Made by a program: the position numbers and the translations under genes. From Streptacidiphilus carbonis (GTDB lineage: Bacteria; Actinomycetota; Actinomycetes; Streptomycetales; Streptomycetaceae), in the NCBI RefSeq assembly GCF_000787775.1, contig NZ_BBPM01000026.1:58502-102311 (forward strand): a stretch of 43,810 nucleotides of DNA, in the 5' to 3' direction. Shown one piece after another: positions 14,961 to 22,535 of this stretch. The notes under the pieces are model-generated. The model was given only the letters and a program-made list of their open reading frames with translations, did not search any database and was not told the DNA's origin. Position 1 is the first letter of the stretch, and every line of letters starts with the position of its first letter.

Positions 14961-16436
14961 GTGGGGCGAGTGGCACGGCTGCGGCGATGGCTGGTGAACC
15001 TGGTGGTTCTGGCCTGCGCGATAGGACTGCTGGGGGCGGTGGGGGCCAAGTCGTCCGGGGGCGGAGGGTGGCATGAGCGATTCATCACCGATTCGCAGGG
15101 CCGTGCTCTGATCCTCTACGGACTGAACACCTCCAGCAGTGCCAAGACCTCGGCCGACGGAATGCCCTGGATCAAACAGGGGGATGTGACCGGGGAATAC
15201 AACACTCTGGGCACGGACTTCGTGCGCTTCCTGATCCAGTGGAGCGACGTCGAGCCGGAGCCCGGCGTCTACGACGACCACTACCTGGCCGAGGTGAAGC
15301 AGCGCGTCGACTGGTACCAGGCGCAGGGCTACCAGGTGCTGCTGGACATGCACCAGGACGTCTACGGGGCCGCCGTCGGCGGCAACGGGGCGCCGGCCTG
15401 GGCCACCGACAGCGGCGGCCTGGCCGCGGACAAGCAGAGCCCGTGGGAGATGACCTACGTCCAGCCCGGGGTGACCCACGCCTTCGACGAGTTCTGGGGC
15501 ACCCAGCCGGGCCATCCCGAGTACCGGCAGCACTATGTCGCCGCCTGGACCCATGTCGCCTCGTACTTCGCCAAGAACGGCACCGTCCTCGGCTACGACG
15601 TGATGAACGAGCCCTGGGGCGGATCGCTGCAGGGCCCGGCGTTCGAGACCGGACCGCTGGCGCACCTCTACCAGCAGGTGATCGACGCCGTCAGGACCGT
15701 GGACCCGGACCACTGGATCTTCGTCGAACCCGCGGCGGCCACCGCCGACCACGGCCTGCCCAGCGCCCTGCCCAAGCTCGACGACCCGAGGACGGCCACC
15801 GCCGGCGACGAGGCCAGGATCGGCTACGCGCCGCACCTGTACCCGGCCCCCATGGACAGCGGCGGCACCTACACCGGCACCGACGCCTATCTGGCGGACC
15901 GCACCATGGCCTCCTGGCAGACCCAGGTGCAGCGCACCGCGGCACGGATGGACGCGCCGGTGCTGATGGGCGAGTGGGGCCTGGACGCGACCCAGGACGG
16001 CGCGCACCTCTACGTCGACCATGTCCAGACGCTGTTGGACAGCATGATGATCGGATCGGCCTACTGGTCCAGCGACCCCGGCAGCTGGTCGCCGTGGGCG
16101 GCGCCAGGCAAGCCCTCCGGGATAGCCCCGGTGCTGGCCACCGCCTACCCGCGGGCCATCGCCGGCCAGCCGGTGGACTTCAGCTACGACAAGTCCACCC
16201 TGGAGCTGGCCGTCGACTGGAACGACAAGGCCGGTGTGACCGGCAGCACCGACGTCTACCTGCCGCCGGGCGACTTCCCGGACGGCGGCGACATCCAGCT
16301 CAACGGGGCCTACAAGCAGAAGTGGGACGCCGGCAGGCACATCCTGTCGCTGACGGTGAAGCCCACCCCGGGTGTGACGCACCATCTGGTGATCACACCG
16401 ACCACCCCCGGCGCGAACTCCCCGTCCATCGGCTGA
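14961..16436 (+). CDS. Secreted GH5 endoglycoceramidase-like hydrolase
   Basis: A protein of about 491 residues with an N-terminal signal or anchor helix (residues 8-28, after RLRRW). The GH5 barrel shows DMHQDVYG (129-136), YDVMNEPWGG (acid/base E217) and LMGEWG (nucleophile E338), in the spacing of endoglycoceramidases. A C-terminal beta-sandwich (from about 400) ends in VTHHLVITP, also seen in that family. These enzymes cut the glucose-ceramide bond of glycosphingolipids. The start is uncertain: GTG at 14961 or 14970, each with only weak GGGG upstream. Neighbours give no substrate clue. Confidence 0.85.
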   Translation: MGRVARLRRWLVNLVVLACAIGLLGAVGAKSSGGGGWHERFITDSQGRALILYGLNTSSSAKTSADGMPWIKQGDVTGEYNTLGTDFVRFLIQWSDVEPEPGVYDDHYLAEVKQRVDWYQAQGYQVLLDMHQDVYGAAVGGNGAPAWATDSGGLAADKQSPWEMTYVQPGVTHAFDEFWGTQPGHPEYRQHYVAAWTHVASYFAKNGTVLGYDVMNEPWGGSLQGPAFETGPLAHLYQQVIDAVRTVDPDHWIFVEPAAATADHGLPSALPKLDDPRTATAGDEARIGYAPHLYPAPMDSGGTYTGTDAYLADRTMASWQTQVQRTAARMDAPVLMGEWGLDATQDGAHLYVDHVQTLLDSMMIGSAYWSSDPGSWSPWAAPGKPSGIAPVLATAYPRAIAGQPVDFSYDKSTLELAVDWNDKAGVTGSTDVYLPPGDFPDGGDIQLNGAYKQKWDAGRHILSLTVKPTPGVTHHLVITPTTPGANSPSIG

Positions 16437-16443
16437 CCGGCTG

Positions 16444-18084
16444 TCAGGAAATGGCCGTGCCGCTCCTTCTGACGCTGCGTCCGGGAGTGGCGTCGGTGCG
16501 CCGGTGGTCGTCGACCACCGGCACCCCGTCGACCAGGACGTAGGGGATGCCGGACGGGGCGGTCCGCGGCCGCTCGTAGCCGGCCCCCGCGTCCACCGTC
16601 TGCGGGTCCAGCAGCACCAGGTCGGCCCGGTACCCCTCGCGGACCAGGCCGCGGTCGGCCAGCCCGAGCCTGCGGGCCGGGCGGCCGGTGAGATGCCGTA
16701 CGCACTCGGCCAGGCCGAGCACCCCCTCGGAGCGGACGTAGTGGCCCAGGTAGCGCGGGAAGGTGCCCCAGGCCCGGGGGTGCGGGCGGTCGCCGACCAG
16801 CAGTCCGTCGCTGCCGCCGGTGTGCGCGGGATGGCGCATGATCGCCCGGACGTTCTCCTCGTGGCCGACGTGCTGCAGCACCGTGGTCCCCAGCCCGTCC
16901 TCGCGCAGCAGCCGGACGTAGGCGCTGAACGGGTCGGTCCCGTCCCTGGCCGCCAGTCGGGCGACCGTCAGCCCGACGGCGGAGCGCAGCGCCGGGTTGC
17001 GCACCCCGCTGACCTGCACCGTGTCCCAGTCGGCGACCACGCCGTGGCAGCCGTCCGAGCCGTGCTGCTCCAGCGCCGCGCGGATCTCGGTGAGCGCGGC
17101 GGGGTCGGCAAGCCTGCGCAGGGTCTCCTCGGGTCCGCCGGCCGTGGCCCAGCCGGGCAGCAGCGCGGCCAGGGTGGTCGAGCCGGGGAGGTAGGGGTAG
17201 CTGTCCAGGGTCAGGTCCACGCCCTCGGCGATCGCGGTGTCCAGCAGGTGCAGCAGCTCGCCCGCCCGACCCGCGTTGACCTGGAAGTTCATCGTCGCGT
17301 GGGCCAGGTGCAGACCGCAGCCCGACTGCCGGGCGACCTCGGTCATCTCGGCGTACGCGGCCAGGGCGTTGGCGCCGTAGGAGCGGTGGTGCGGGCAGAA
17401 GTAGCCGCCGCGGGCGGCCACGGTCCGGCACAGCGAGACCAGTTCGGCGGTGTCCGCGTACATCCCGGGGGAGTAGCTGAGCCCGGCGGACAGACCGACG
17501 GCGCCCTCGGCCAGGGCCTGGTCCAGCTGCCGGTTCATCAGCTCCAGCTCGTTCACCGTGGCGGCCCGGTCCTCCCAGCCCAGCACCAGGGCGCGCAGGG
17601 TGCCGTGCGGGACCAGGTAGGCGGCGTTGACGGCCAGTCCGCCGCCCTGCGGTCCGGCGTCCAGCCGGTCCAGGTACTCGCCGACACTGCGCCAGGACCA
17701 GTCGAGACCCTCGGGGTCGCCGTTCCAGCCCGCGAGCTGGACCCGCAGCCCGGCCAGGGTGGCCGCGTCGACCGGCGCGTAGGAGAGGCCGTCCTGGCCG
17801 AGGACCTCCAGGGTGACGCCCTGGGCGGCCTTGGCCAGGTGCGCCGGGTCGGTCAGCAGCGCGAGGTCGGAGTGGGCGTGCATGTCGATGAAGCCCGGAG
17901 TGAGCGCCAGGCCGTCGGCGTCGACGGTACGGCCGTCGGGGTCCGTGCCGGGTCGGGGTCCAGGGTCGGTCTCGCGGTGGATCAGGGCGATCCGGCCGTC
18001 CCGGACCAGGGTGTCGGCGCGGTAGGGCGTGCCGCCGGAGCCGTCGACGACCAGGGCGCCGCGGACCAGGACCTGTCGAGCCAT
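16444..18084 (-). CDS. N-acyl-D-amino-acid deacylase (D-aminoacylase, amidohydrolase superfamily)
   Basis: A 546-residue zinc amidohydrolase. The metal motif DMHAHSD is at residues 67-73 and further metal/active-site blocks are CPHHRSYG, HLAHATMN, LQHVGHEEN and GGSDGLLVGDRPHPRAWGTF. The last block is characteristic of D-aminoacylases. It hydrolyses N-acyl-D-amino acids to D-amino acids and a carboxylate. The ATG at 18084 overlaps the stop of the upstream deaminase gene by one base (TGATG), so the two are translationally coupled. Its product is the expected substrate of that deaminase. Confidence 0.92.
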   Translation of the reverse strand: MARQVLVRGALVVDGSGGTPYRADTLVRDGRIALIHRETDPGPRPGTDPDGRTVDADGLALTPGFIDMHAHSDLALLTDPAHLAKAAQGVTLEVLGQDGLSYAPVDAATLAGLRVQLAGWNGDPEGLDWSWRSVGEYLDRLDAGPQGGGLAVNAAYLVPHGTLRALVLGWEDRAATVNELELMNRQLDQALAEGAVGLSAGLSYSPGMYADTAELVSLCRTVAARGGYFCPHHRSYGANALAAYAEMTEVARQSGCGLHLAHATMNFQVNAGRAGELLHLLDTAIAEGVDLTLDSYPYLPGSTTLAALLPGWATAGGPEETLRRLADPAALTEIRAALEQHGSDGCHGVVADWDTVQVSGVRNPALRSAVGLTVARLAARDGTDPFSAYVRLLREDGLGTTVLQHVGHEENVRAIMRHPAHTGGSDGLLVGDRPHPRAWGTFPRYLGHYVRSEGVLGLAECVRHLTGRPARRLGLADRGLVREGYRADLVLLDPQTVDAGAGYERPRTAPSGIPYVLVDGVPVVDDHRRTDATPGRSVRRSGTAIS

Positions 18085-19376
18085 CAGAAGAAGGTCCGGA
18101 TCAGGTCGACCACCGTGCCGTCCGCCTCGACCTCGGGGATGAGCTGCCACTTCTCGAAGGCGGTGCAGGGGTGCGACAGGCCCAGCCCGACCCAGTCGCC
18201 CACCTCGACGCCGGCCCCCGACCCGACGGCGACGAAGGCGTGCTGGTCGGCGAGCTTGCTGACGGTCAGTCCGGTGGCCGGGCGCTCCGCGCCGGTAGCG
18301 GCGGAGCGGACCACGTCCGGCAGTGGCAGGCCGAGGTCGTAGGGGACGTCGCGCTTGCCCGCGTTGAGCAGGGCGAGCCCCGGCTCGGGCCGGGAGACCA
18401 CCTGGGCCCAGAGCCGCAGCGCGGGCCGCAGCCGCTCCGCCTCGGCCGCGTCGCGCAGCGGCGAGATGGCGGCGTAGTGCAGCTCGTCGTGGGTGACATA
18501 GGCGCCGGAGCGCAGCAGCCGCAGCACCGGCCGGGAGAGCCGCAGCGTCTGCTCGGTCAGCGCCTCGGCGACCAGGTCGAAGTGCTCGCTGCCGCCGGCG
18601 CTCACAATGATCTCCTCGACGACCGCGAGCTCCCCGGCCCGCTCGAACAGCCCGGCGGCGTCCGCCTGGTGGGCCAGTTCGACCAGGTCCGCCAGCCAGG
18701 CCCGGACCTGGGCGCGGTCGTCGACGGTGGCGATGGTCCCCTCGTACCCGGCGACGCCGACCAGCCGCAGCCGCTCGGAGGCCGCGGCGCGCCGGGCCAG
18801 CTCGACGGCGGCCGTGACCCCGCGCACGCCGGTGCGTGCGCCGTCCGCGCCGAGCTCGACCACCACGTCCACCGGACGGCCACCGGTCGGAAGCGCCGCC
18901 TCCATCAGCTCGATGCCGCGCACCGAGTCGACGTAGCAGACGAAGCGGAACTCCGGATCGGCGTCCAGTTCGGCGGCCAGCCAGGCCAGCGCGGCCGGGT
19001 CGACCAGCTCGTTGGCCAGGAACACCCGCCGCACCCCGAAGGCCCGGTACATCCGCAGATGCGAGGGCATCGCCGCGGTGATCCCCCAGGCGCCGAGCTC
19101 CAGTTGGCGCTGGTAGAGCTGGGGGGCCAGCGGGGTCTTGCCGTGCGGGGCGAAGGCCAGCCCGTGCGCCGCGGTCCAGCGGGCCATCAGGTCGAGGTTG
19201 TGGCGCAGCGCGTCCGCGTCCAGGGTCAGCAGCGGCGTGGTGAAGCCGTCGGTGAAGAGGTTGGGCTTGGCCGCCGTCAGCTCGGCGACGGTCACCTCCT
19301 CACGGGTGGGCGGCATGCCCTTGAACCGCCAGTCGACGACGGTGCGGGCCAGCTGTTCCAGTGCGAGGCGGTCCAC
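18084..19376 (-). CDS. PLP-dependent D-amino-acid deaminase (D-serine deaminase / D-threonine aldolase fold)
   Basis: A 430-residue enzyme with an alanine-racemase-like N-terminal barrel and a C-terminal metal domain. The PLP lysine is K80 in FAPHGKTPLAP. The zinc pair His-x-Cys is in GLSHPCTAFEKW, as in eukaryotic-type D-serine dehydratases. It probably converts a D-amino acid to a 2-oxo acid and ammonia through an enamine. The GTG at 19376 has GGGAG 4 nt upstream; longer upstream frames overlap the divergent ridA gene. It is first in an operon with the D-aminoacylase. Confidence 0.9.
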   Translation of the reverse strand: MDRLALEQLARTVVDWRFKGMPPTREEVTVAELTAAKPNLFTDGFTTPLLTLDADALRHNLDLMARWTAAHGLAFAPHGKTPLAPQLYQRQLELGAWGITAAMPSHLRMYRAFGVRRVFLANELVDPAALAWLAAELDADPEFRFVCYVDSVRGIELMEAALPTGGRPVDVVVELGADGARTGVRGVTAAVELARRAAASERLRLVGVAGYEGTIATVDDRAQVRAWLADLVELAHQADAAGLFERAGELAVVEEIIVSAGGSEHFDLVAEALTEQTLRLSRPVLRLLRSGAYVTHDELHYAAISPLRDAAEAERLRPALRLWAQVVSRPEPGLALLNAGKRDVPYDLGLPLPDVVRSAATGAERPATGLTVSKLADQHAFVAVGSGAGVEVGDWVGLGLSHPCTAFEKWQLIPEVEADGTVVDLIRTFF

Positions 19377-19393
19377 GGTGCTCCCGGGCTCAT

Positions 19394-19417
19394 GGCGATA
19401 CGGCGATACGGCGATAC
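19394..19417. repeat. Three perfect 8-bp tandem repeats (GGCGATAC)
   Basis: Three head-to-tail copies, 17 bp upstream of the deaminase start, in the region divergent with ridA. They may be a regulator-binding array or a slippage-prone phase switch; neither is shown. Confidence 0.75.
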
Positions 19418-19432
19418 GGGTGTGACGAGGTG

Positions 19433-19457
19433 TTGCGACAGGCGCAATGCTGATTGC
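19433..19457. promoter_or_regulatory. Two overlapping inverted repeats in the deaminase/ridA divergent region
   Basis: TTGCG-ACAGG-CGCAA (19433-19447) overlaps GCAAT-GCTG-ATTGC (19444-19457). Overlapping dyads with TTGC/GCAA arms would suit a multimeric regulator such as an AsnC/Lrp-type protein, but no such gene is adjacent. Confidence 0.5.
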
Positions 19458-19521
19458 ATATCCTGCCGCACAGCAGTTCGCTCGTACAGGACGTATACCC
19501 GCCATCGAGGAGCCCACCGCC

Positions 19522-19917
19522 ATGAGCAAGAGCGTCGTCCGCACCGACCAGGCCCCGACCCCGATCGCCAGTTTCTCCCAGGGCGTCGCCAAGGGCGGTC
19601 TGCTCCAGGTCGCCGGCCAGGTCGGCTTCGACCCGGCCACCGGCGCCCCGGTCGGCCCCGGGCTGACCGAGCAGGTCGAGCAGACCCTGCGCAATGTCCA
19701 GTCCGTACTGGAGGCGGGCGGCGCGGGCTGGGGCGACGTGGTGATGATGCGGGTCTACCTCACCGACACCGCGCACTTCGCCGAGCTGAACGCCGCCTAC
19801 GACGCCTGGTTCGCCAAGGCCCTCCCCGAGGGCGGCTTCCCGGCCCGCACCACGGTCTACGTGGGCCTCCCGGTCGGCCTGCTGGTGGAGATCGACGCCC
19901 TGGCGGTCACCGGCTGA
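19522..19917 (+). CDS. RidA family enamine/imine deaminase
   Basis: A 131-residue member of the RidA/YjgF/UK114 family, which forms trimers and hydrolyses reactive enamines such as 2-aminoacrylate to keto acid and ammonia. The substrate-binding arginine is in FPARTTVYV near residue 111. The ATG at 19522 has GAGGAG 10 nt upstream. It is divergent from the D-amino-acid deaminase operon, whose PLP chemistry releases exactly this kind of intermediate, so a detoxifying or accelerating partner role is a good inference. Confidence 0.93.
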   Translation: MSKSVVRTDQAPTPIASFSQGVAKGGLLQVAGQVGFDPATGAPVGPGLTEQVEQTLRNVQSVLEAGGAGWGDVVMMRVYLTDTAHFAELNAAYDAWFAKALPEGGFPARTTVYVGLPVGLLVEIDALAVTG

Positions 19918-19953
19918 GGCTAGCCTGTAGTCCTCCGGGGGAGAGGGGCGGCC

Positions 19954-20676
19954 GTGCTGGGTCCGTATGTGTTCACCGTGGTCTCCGGCTGCCTGGCCGG
20001 TGCCGCGGTGCATCCCCTGGCACGGCGCGAGGCCGCGAGGTGCATGCAGGACTCCCGGGCGGAACCCGTACTGCCCGGACCACCGGCGACGGGGGCACGC
20101 GGGGATACGGGGTCAGGCGGGGGAACGGGGTCAGGCGGGGGAACGGGGAGTCGCCGCCCGGAAAGCTGGAGTCTGGGTCTGTGCGTGGCGGCGCTGGGCG
20201 CCACCGCGGCGGCCACCGGCTACCACTGGCATGTCCTGGCGCTGCTCTGGGCCGCCGCCTTCGCGGTACCGCTGGCGCTGGTCGACGTCGCCGAGCACCG
20301 GCTGCCGCGGCGGCTCACCTACCCCTCGGCGGCCGGGACACTGCTGCTGCTCACGGCGGCCCGGCTCGCCGGGGACCGCACCGGCTCCCCGCTGCACGCC
20401 CTCTACGGCGCCGCCGGGCTGGGCGCGGTGTTCTGGCTGATGGCGCTGGCGCTGCCGTTCGGCCTCGGCGACGCGGCCCTGGGGCTGACCGTCGGCGCGG
20501 TACTCGGCTGGTACGGCTTCGCGGCCGTCTTCGAGGGCGTGCTGCTGGGCTTCCTGCTGGCAGCCCTCTTCGGCGTGGGGAAGCTCGTCGCGCGCCGTGC
20601 GAGGCGTCGCGACGAGCTTCCCTTCGGACCGTTCCTGCTGCTGGGAACGCTACTCGCGGTGGCGCTCACCCACTGA
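19954..20676 (+). CDS. A24 family prepilin peptidase (TadV/CpaA or PilD C-domain type)
   Basis: A 240-residue membrane aspartyl protease. The two catalytic aspartates are in LALVDVAEHRLPRRLTYP and in the GxGD-type motif FGLGDAALG. About seven hydrophobic segments are present. The GTG at 19954 has GGAGAGGGG upstream. A Gly/Ser/Thr-rich linker near residues 47-67 follows the first helix, where full-length PilD enzymes carry a zinc/methylase domain; that domain is absent. No pilin or secretion genes lie in the window, so its substrates are encoded elsewhere. Confidence 0.88.
   Translation: MLGPYVFTVVSGCLAGAAVHPLARREAARCMQDSRAEPVLPGPPATGARGDTGSGGGTGSGGGTGSRRPESWSLGLCVAALGATAAATGYHWHVLALLWAAAFAVPLALVDVAEHRLPRRLTYPSAAGTLLLLTAARLAGDRTGSPLHALYGAAGLGAVFWLMALALPFGLGDAALGLTVGAVLGWYGFAAVFEGVLLGFLLAALFGVGKLVARRARRRDELPFGPFLLLGTLLAVALTH
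20109..20144 (+). repeat. Two perfect 18-bp tandem repeats within the prepilin peptidase gene
   Basis: The unit GGGGTCAGGCGGGGGAAC occurs at 20109-20126 and 20127-20144, with a 4-bp start of a third. It encodes a GTGSGG-type flexible linker in frame. Identity between copies implies recent expansion. Confidence 0.85.
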
Positions 20677-20690
20677 GGGACGGTTCGGCG

Positions 20691-22229
20691 TCACGGCATC
20701 GCGTGGACGAACGCACCCTCGTTGTTGGCGAACTGGTTACCATTGCTGGCATCCCAGTTGGTCGACCAGGTCATCACCCCGCCGATGCCCGGCCAGGTGG
20801 TGCTGGGCTTGAAGGTGCCGCAGTTGGTGCCCTTCGCCAGGCAGTTCAGGGCGTTCTCCACCACGCCGGGAGCGACGTAGCCGCTCCCGGCCGCGCTGGA
20901 CGAGGCGGGGACGCCGATGCCGACCTGGCTGGGGCTGAGTCCGGCCTGGATCGCGGTGCAGGCCATCGAGGTGATGAAGTCCACCGAGCCCTCGGAGTAG
21001 ACCCCGCCGTCACAGCCGTTCATCGAACCCGAGTTGTAGTACTGGGTGTTGACGATGGTGAGGACGTCCTTCACCGCCAGCGCCGTGGCCAGGTAGTCCG
21101 AGCCCGCGCTCAGCATGTCGATGGTCTGCGGAGCCATGGTGAGGACGAAGCCGGAGCCCGCCTTGCTCGCGAGCGAGTGCAGCGCCTGCGCCATGTAGGT
21201 CGGGTTGAGGCCGTTCTCCAGGTCGATGTCGACCCCGTCGAAGCCGTAGGTCTGCATCAGCGAGTAGGCGCTGTCGGCGAAGTTGGTGGCGGCAGCGGCG
21301 CTGGCGACGCTGATGGTGCCGTTCTGGCCGCCGACCGAGAGCACGACCTTCTTGCCGGCCGCGTGCTTGGCCGCGATGTCGGCCTTGAACTGGGCGTCGG
21401 TGTAGCCGCCGAGCTTGCTCTGCAGGGTCGGGTCGAGCGAGAAGGTGATGCCGCCGGTGTTGCTGGGGTCGGCCGTGGCGAAGGAGACCGCGATGATGTC
21501 GTACTGCGAGCTGACATCGCTGATCCTCTGGTCGGTGGCCCCGTTGTCGAAGTCCTGCCAGTAGCCGGTGACCAGGTGCTTGCCGGTGCCGGTGCCACCT
21601 GTCGCGGTGGCGGTCGGGGTGGGCGTCGGCGAGGCGGTGGTGGCGGTCGGCGTGGGGGAGGCCGTGGTCGCGGTGGGCGTCGGGCTGGCCGACGTCGCCG
21701 TCGGGCCGGCCGAGGTGGTCGCCCCGGCGGCGCCGCTCAGCACCACGTCGTCGGCGTAGTAGGCGGCCTGTCCGTACCAGCCGTGCAGGTAGACCGTGAC
21801 GCTGGTGGTGGACGCGCCGGTCTTGAACGTGGTGCTCAGCTGGTTCCAGGAACCGCTGTTGGACCAGGTGCTGACGTCCGTGGTGCCGTCACCGCTGGTG
21901 CCCAGGTAGACGTACGGCCCCTGGACCCAGGAGCTGAGCGAGTACGAGGAGTTGGGCTGGACGCTGATGGTCTGGCTGCACTGCGCGGTGTCGCTGGAGG
22001 TGGGGGTCGCCACCAGCGCGTGGGTGCCGGAGTGGACGGTGGACGTGGTGACGGCGCCGCCGCTGCAGGTCCAGTTGGAGAGGGTGCCGGTCTCGAAGCC
22101 CGGGTTGGCCACCAGGTTGGTGGTGTCCGCGCTGGCGCCGCCGGTGAAGGCGACCAGGCCGGTCAGACCGAGTCCGACGGCCGTTGCACAGGCGGTGACT
22201 GCGCCGATGGCGCGGCGAGGGGAAGCCAT
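20691..22229 (-). CDS. Secreted GH18 chitinase with N-terminal carbohydrate-binding domain
   Basis: A 512-residue secreted enzyme. Signal peptide about 1-35; beta-sandwich carbohydrate-binding domain 36-165; Ser/Pro/Thr linker 166-216 with SPTPTATTA repeats; GH18 barrel 217-512. The catalytic motif DGVDIDLE is at 331-338 (acid E338). The lack of a chitin-insertion domain and the SxGG-like LSVGGQNG fit a compact endo-acting type. The ATG at 22229 has GAGGA 7 nt upstream. A DasR-type site lies 144 bp upstream. The binding domain is closely similar to the C-terminal domain of the other chitinase at 31052-33103. Confidence 0.93.
   Translation of the reverse strand: MASPRRAIGAVTACATAVGLGLTGLVAFTGGASADTTNLVANPGFETGTLSNWTCSGGAVTTSTVHSGTHALVATPTSSDTAQCSQTISVQPNSSYSLSSWVQGPYVYLGTSGDGTTDVSTWSNSGSWNQLSTTFKTGASTTSVTVYLHGWYGQAAYYADDVVLSGAAGATTSAGPTATSASPTPTATTASPTPTATTASPTPTPTATATGGTGTGKHLVTGYWQDFDNGATDQRISDVSSQYDIIAVSFATADPSNTGGITFSLDPTLQSKLGGYTDAQFKADIAAKHAAGKKVVLSVGGQNGTISVASAAAATNFADSAYSLMQTYGFDGVDIDLENGLNPTYMAQALHSLASKAGSGFVLTMAPQTIDMLSAGSDYLATALAVKDVLTIVNTQYYNSGSMNGCDGGVYSEGSVDFITSMACTAIQAGLSPSQVGIGVPASSSAAGSGYVAPGVVENALNCLAKGTNCGTFKPSTTWPGIGGVMTWSTNWDASNGNQFANNEGAFVHAMP
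21606..21692 (-). repeat. Linker-coding repeats (SPTPTATTA) of the first chitinase
   Basis: Two near-identical copies plus a diverged third encode the Pro/Thr linker between binding and catalytic domains. Confidence 0.75.
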
Positions 22230-22372
22230 GGATCTGTCCTCAAGGTGTGGGGGAGGGAAGACAGGAGGTGCTCCAACTCCCCGGGGAGCGACCCCCGTAC
22301 CCCCACGGAACCCGTTGATGGCGGGCGCGGGGCGAGCGGACACTGCTCGGCGAGCCGAAGCTTGACCCACAA

Positions 22373-22388
22373 GTTGGACTAGACCAGT
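22373..22388 (-). promoter_or_regulatory. DasR-responsive element (dre) for the first chitinase
   Basis: Read toward the chitinase it is ACTGGTCTAGTCCAAC. The inner 12 bp differ by one base from the perfect palindrome TGGTCTAGACCA of the known DasR consensus. DasR is the GntR-family repressor released by glucosamine-6-phosphate that governs chitin use in Streptomyces. The dasR gene is not in the window. Confidence 0.85.
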
Positions 22389-22463
22389 TGGCCTGTCAAG
22401 ACCCCCAACTGCTGCTTAAGGTTCCGTTGAGACAACTCCGATCAGGAAGCCGGGGCGCAAAAA

Positions 22464-22510
22464 GGTACAGACCGCATCCGGAGGAGAACCTCCCGAATGC
22501 GGTCTGTACC
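22464..22510 (-). terminator. Intrinsic terminator of the aldo/keto reductase gene
   Basis: A 14-bp perfect stem (22464-22477 with 22497-22510) extends inward through a GGAGG/CCTCC pairing. On the minus strand it is followed directly by TTTTT. It lies 26 nt past the reductase stop codon. Confidence 0.92.
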
Positions 22511-22535
22511 AAGGTGGACCAGCTCTTGGACCGGA

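Larger units (their letters stand above)
22230..22535. other. Intergenic region between the first chitinase and the aldo/keto reductase
   Basis: This 306-base stretch holds no credible gene. It contains a DasR-type operator and a strong hairpin terminator (both listed separately) and the chitinase leader. Confidence 0.7.

Noticed and set aside
18171-22382. A 1403-codon open frame on the plus strand spanning the deaminase, ridA, the prepilin peptidase and the first chitinase
   Set aside because: It lies antisense to, or out of frame with, four well-supported genes and has no family similarity. Long stop-free antisense frames are a by-product of the GC-rich third-position bias.
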